Positions 61,652 to 64,000 of a DNA stretch of 64,000 nt are shown in pieces. The notes under the pieces were generated by a model. The model was not told where the DNA came from. It saw only the letters and a list, made by a program, of their open reading frames with translations, and did no database searches. The position numbers and the translations under genes were made by a program. Position 1 is the stretch's first letter, and each line of letters starts with the position of its first letter. This DNA is from Pirellulales bacterium. GTDB lineage: Bacteria; Planctomycetota; Planctomycetia; Pirellulales; JAEUIK01. The stretch covers positions 1 to 64,000 of the forward strand of contig JAIBBY010000015.1 in NCBI GenBank assembly GCA_019694455.1. The letters run 5' to 3'.

Positions 61652-64000
61652 CAGGCGTGCGCCTTCTCGGTGATGCGATTGAGTTGCCGATTGCCGACGC
61701 ATTCGAGTCCGGTAATTGCCGTCAGCAATTGGTTGTTTTGGAGATACCACACGTCGGCGGTTACCGTGTCGCCGTCTTGGATGCGCGCGCGATAGCGACA
61801 CTCGACCGGCCCGGCGCCGAGCGCCGCAAAGCGCTGGAATTTGGCGATGCTGCTGGGGAGCAGCATCACATCATTGACGGAGCGCGACCAAAGGGCCGCC
61901 AGTTGGGGGGCCACGTCGGTGACGAAGGGGTCCAAGAGCCAAGACGGTGCGCCGCAGTTTGCGAGGCATGTCTCGGGGGCGGTGACGCGGATCATGGCAT
62001 CGAGGCCGGTGTCGTCTCCGCCGGTGAACTGGTCGATGGTTTGAAACAAAGGGCCGTGAAAGAGCCAGCGATGGTAAGCGTCGGTTGGCTCGGCAAGGAA
62101 CGGCGATCGGATTGGCGGGGCGACTTCAGCCGGCCGCGCTGGCAAACAGGAGCGCATGGTGATCGTGGCTTGATAGAGCGGACGCGCGGGGCGTTCTGGA
62201 TCGGCAAGACGCACCTTCCAGGTTGCCGAAGATTGGTCCGCCGCGACGCGCTCCGCATGTAGCGCGAGTGACAACGAAGCTTGCTGGAAAACGATGCCCT
62301 TGAGTTGACGCAGGTCCGATACTTCGGCGACGAGATATTGCGGCTCGGCAGTCGCCACCAATTCGGCCATCATTTCCAAGACAAACGCCAGCGGCAGCAC
62401 CGGATGATCGTCGATGACGTGATCGCGCAGGTACAGGTGCCGGGACGCATCGATTTCGAGATGGGCCGCGAGTTCGCCGGGCTTGAGAAGCCGTACCTTT
62501 TGCCCCATGAGCAGTGGGGTATGCGCGGCGATGCGTGGCGCGGCCGTCGTGGTTGCCTCGGCATCGGCCAACCAACTGCCGGGGCCCAATAGCGCACGAA
62601 TATCCCATTGGAGAGGGGCGACAATTTCGCGCCAGGCCGCCGCGCGACCCGCTGCCGGTGTGACCATGCCAACGCCGCGCTCCAAGAACTGATGGGCGAC
62701 TTCTGGCGTGACCATCCCGGCGCCGCTCCAGGGACCCCAGTTCAGGGCGATGGTCTTGGTGGGCCATTGGTCGCGGCAGCGCCGAGCGATGCGGTTCAGA
62801 ATCTCATTGGCGGCCGCGTAATCGACCTGGCCGGGGTTGCCAAAGAATCCGGACACCGATGAAAAGAGCACCAGCAACTTGAGTTCGCTGGGATCGACCG
62901 CGGCACTGAGGGTCAATAGCGGTTCGATCTTCGCGCTGGTCACGCGATCGAACGAATCGGGCGACTTTTCGGAGATGTGACGGTCTTCGATGATGCCGGC
63001 GCCATGAATCACGGCGTCGATGCGACCGTGTCGCGAACGGATATCGGCGACGGCGCGCGACAGCGCGGGCGCGTCGCTGGCATCGCACGACAAATATTCT
63101 GCGCGACCGCCCAAGGATTGAATCGCCGCCAATGTGGAGTTGATCTCTCGATCGCTAAGGATTTGTCGAAAGCGGGCATCAACTTGCTTGAGGCTTGGAG
63201 TGTCGCCGTGCGCGATCTGCAATGATGCCATGATCCGCCGGCGAAGCTCGATCGGATCGGTCACGCCGCGTGTGTCGTCACTTTCAACCGAGGGGACTGG
63301 CGAGCGGCCTAGAAGCACCAGTTGGCACTTCGAATGCGCTGCGATTTCGAGGCAGACTTGGGCCGTAATCCCTTTGCCGCCGGCAATCGCGAGCACCACG
63401 CTGTCGGAGTTGAGTTTGATGCTAGACCGCTGACATTCTTCCTCGGCGAAGTCGGCTTTGACAATCGACAAGGTGAGCCGTTGGCCATGTCGATAGCCGA
63501 CTTCCAAGGGGCCCGGTGAGAGTAGTTCGTTGACGATCTGATCGGCCGTTGGCGCTTTGTCGAAGTCGATTGCGCGGAACCAGGCGTTTGGCCATTCGCG
63601 GGCGGCGGTTTTGAGCATGCCCACCAGACCGCCACGCCACGGTTGAGCGCAATCTTGCGCCAGGCCAAAATCGCCGCCGCCGCGCGTGGCGGTGAGCACA
63701 CGAATGGGAGCCTCGGCAGTTGCATTTAGCTCTGGGGCGAAGGCTTGCAGTAAAAATAGGAGTGAATGAAGTTCCGACTTCGACCAGGCGCGCCAATCCG
63801 CGGCGGATATGCCCGGAAAAGCAGGCGCGTCGACCAGGGGGGCCAGGTGCAGGACGCCACACACTGGCAAACCAGCGGCGCGAGCGCGGGCAGCGACTTC
63901 GAGTGCGCCGGCGGGACTTTGGAGTTCGTGCGGCGCGACGATCAAGCACTGCGCGCCGATTGCTGCCAGCGTGCGTAGCAGGACGGGGGCTAATTGCCCG
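61651..64000 (-). CDS. Polyketide synthase subunit with KR and DH domains (partial, 5' end outside)
   Basis: 782 residues are visible; the frame runs off the right edge. Residues before the core (GVLHLAPLVDAP ... ) look like the structural half of a ketoreductase. The cofactor motif is AGGKGITAQVC, followed by VIHGAGIIEDRH, the catalytic Ser region LFSSVSGFFGNPGQ and the Tyr/Asn in VDYAAANE. A dehydratase-like hotdog region follows: LRDHVIDDHPVLPLAFVLEMMAE, where the His in RDHVID lies at the usual catalytic position. The stop overlaps the KS-AT subunit start (TGATG), so the two are coupled. Further domains, such as KS or ACP, may lie beyond the window. Confidence 0.88.
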   Translation of the reverse strand, partial: GQLAPVLLRTLAAIGAQCLIVAPHELQSPAGALEVAARARAAGLPVCGVLHLAPLVDAPAFPGISAADWRAWSKSELHSLLFLLQAFAPELNATAEAPIRVLTATRGGGDFGLAQDCAQPWRGGLVGMLKTAAREWPNAWFRAIDFDKAPTADQIVNELLSPGPLEVGYRHGQRLTLSIVKADFAEEECQRSSIKLNSDSVVLAIAGGKGITAQVCLEIAAHSKCQLVLLGRSPVPSVESDDTRGVTDPIELRRRIMASLQIAHGDTPSLKQVDARFRQILSDREINSTLAAIQSLGGRAEYLSCDASDAPALSRAVADIRSRHGRIDAVIHGAGIIEDRHISEKSPDSFDRVTSAKIEPLLTLSAAVDPSELKLLVLFSSVSGFFGNPGQVDYAAANEILNRIARRCRDQWPTKTIALNWGPWSGAGMVTPEVAHQFLERGVGMVTPAAGRAAAWREIVAPLQWDIRALLGPGSWLADAEATTTAAPRIAAHTPLLMGQKVRLLKPGELAAHLEIDASRHLYLRDHVIDDHPVLPLAFVLEMMAELVATAEPQYLVAEVSDLRQLKGIVFQQASLSLALHAERVAADQSSATWKVRLADPERPARPLYQATITMRSCLPARPAEVAPPIRSPFLAEPTDAYHRWLFHGPLFQTIDQFTGGDDTGLDAMIRVTAPETCLANCGAPSWLLDPFVTDVAPQLAALWSRSVNDVMLLPSSIAKFQRFAALGAGPVECRYRARIQDGDTVTADVWYLQNNQLLTAITGLECVGNRQLNRITEKAHA

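Noticed and set aside
61652-61801. 50-residue N-terminal extension of the KS-AT subunit
   Set aside because: It overlaps the conserved end of the KR-DH gene; the TGATG overlap start gives the normal KS N-terminus.

Overview
The window is a GC-rich bacterial chromosome segment. It most likely comes from a planctomycete, probably Pirellulales-like. This is inferred from a secreted SGNH protein with dockerin-like repeats and a PEP-CTERM tail, a Gly/Met-rich secreted protein, ExbB-ExbD-ExbD modules, a zinc-ribbon/ExbD fusion, an FHA protein with a long Pro/Ala linker, and many genes without a clear Shine-Dalgarno sequence. No rRNA gene is present. The only intact tRNA is tRNA-Leu(CAA).

Housekeeping region (1-20.8 kb): pyrD, trpS and acpS (plus strand); a small unknown gene and an FHA gene (minus); a compact glycine-cleavage operon gcvT-gcvH-gcvPA-gcvPB followed by a LipM-like octanoyltransferase that probably lipoylates GcvH; RNase R and a YhaM-type exoribonuclease; proS; a DUF4416 gene; a WecA/MraY-like sugar-phosphate transferase coupled to a Wzy/O-antigen-ligase-like protein with TPR-like tail; an SGNH/dockerin/PEP-CTERM protein; and a DUF2585 membrane protein.

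Integrative element (about 20.84-30.91 kb): about 10 kb inserted at the tRNA-Leu gene and bounded by a perfect 57-bp direct repeat of the 3' part of the tRNA. It carries two different tyrosine recombinases in tandem, two small HTH (Xis/AlpA-like) proteins, a replication-organiser-like protein whose hinge is encoded by eight 10-bp iteron-like repeats, several small unknown genes, an orphan tape-measure-like protein, matching arm-type repeats near both ends, and a candidate structured small RNA just upstream of the first integrase.

Region 30.9-46 kb: a lone receiver protein; an AcuI/YhdH-like reductase, archease and RtcB; thioredoxin with a clear promoter and terminator; a coiled-coil protein; the Gly/Met-rich secreted protein; thiC; a seven-gene envelope energiser locus with two ExbB-ExbD-ExbD modules around a membrane protein; an HDOD protein and a TPR protein.

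Biosynthetic cluster (46.0 kb to the right edge): one minus-strand operon of at least twelve tightly packed genes. It encodes a KR-DH polyketide synthase subunit (cut by the window edge), a KS-AT-DH-PPTase subunit, a stand-alone ACP, an alkaline-phosphatase-superfamily phosphodiesterase, an alpha/beta hydrolase, two methyltransferases, a large beta-propeller/methyltransferase-like fusion, two SDR oxidoreductases and two TauD/TfdA-type dioxygenases. The layout resembles iterative PUFA/enediyne/heterocyst-glycolipid-type synthases but with an unusual domain split and tailoring set. I recognise no characterised pathway with this composition, so it is the best candidate for an undescribed system.
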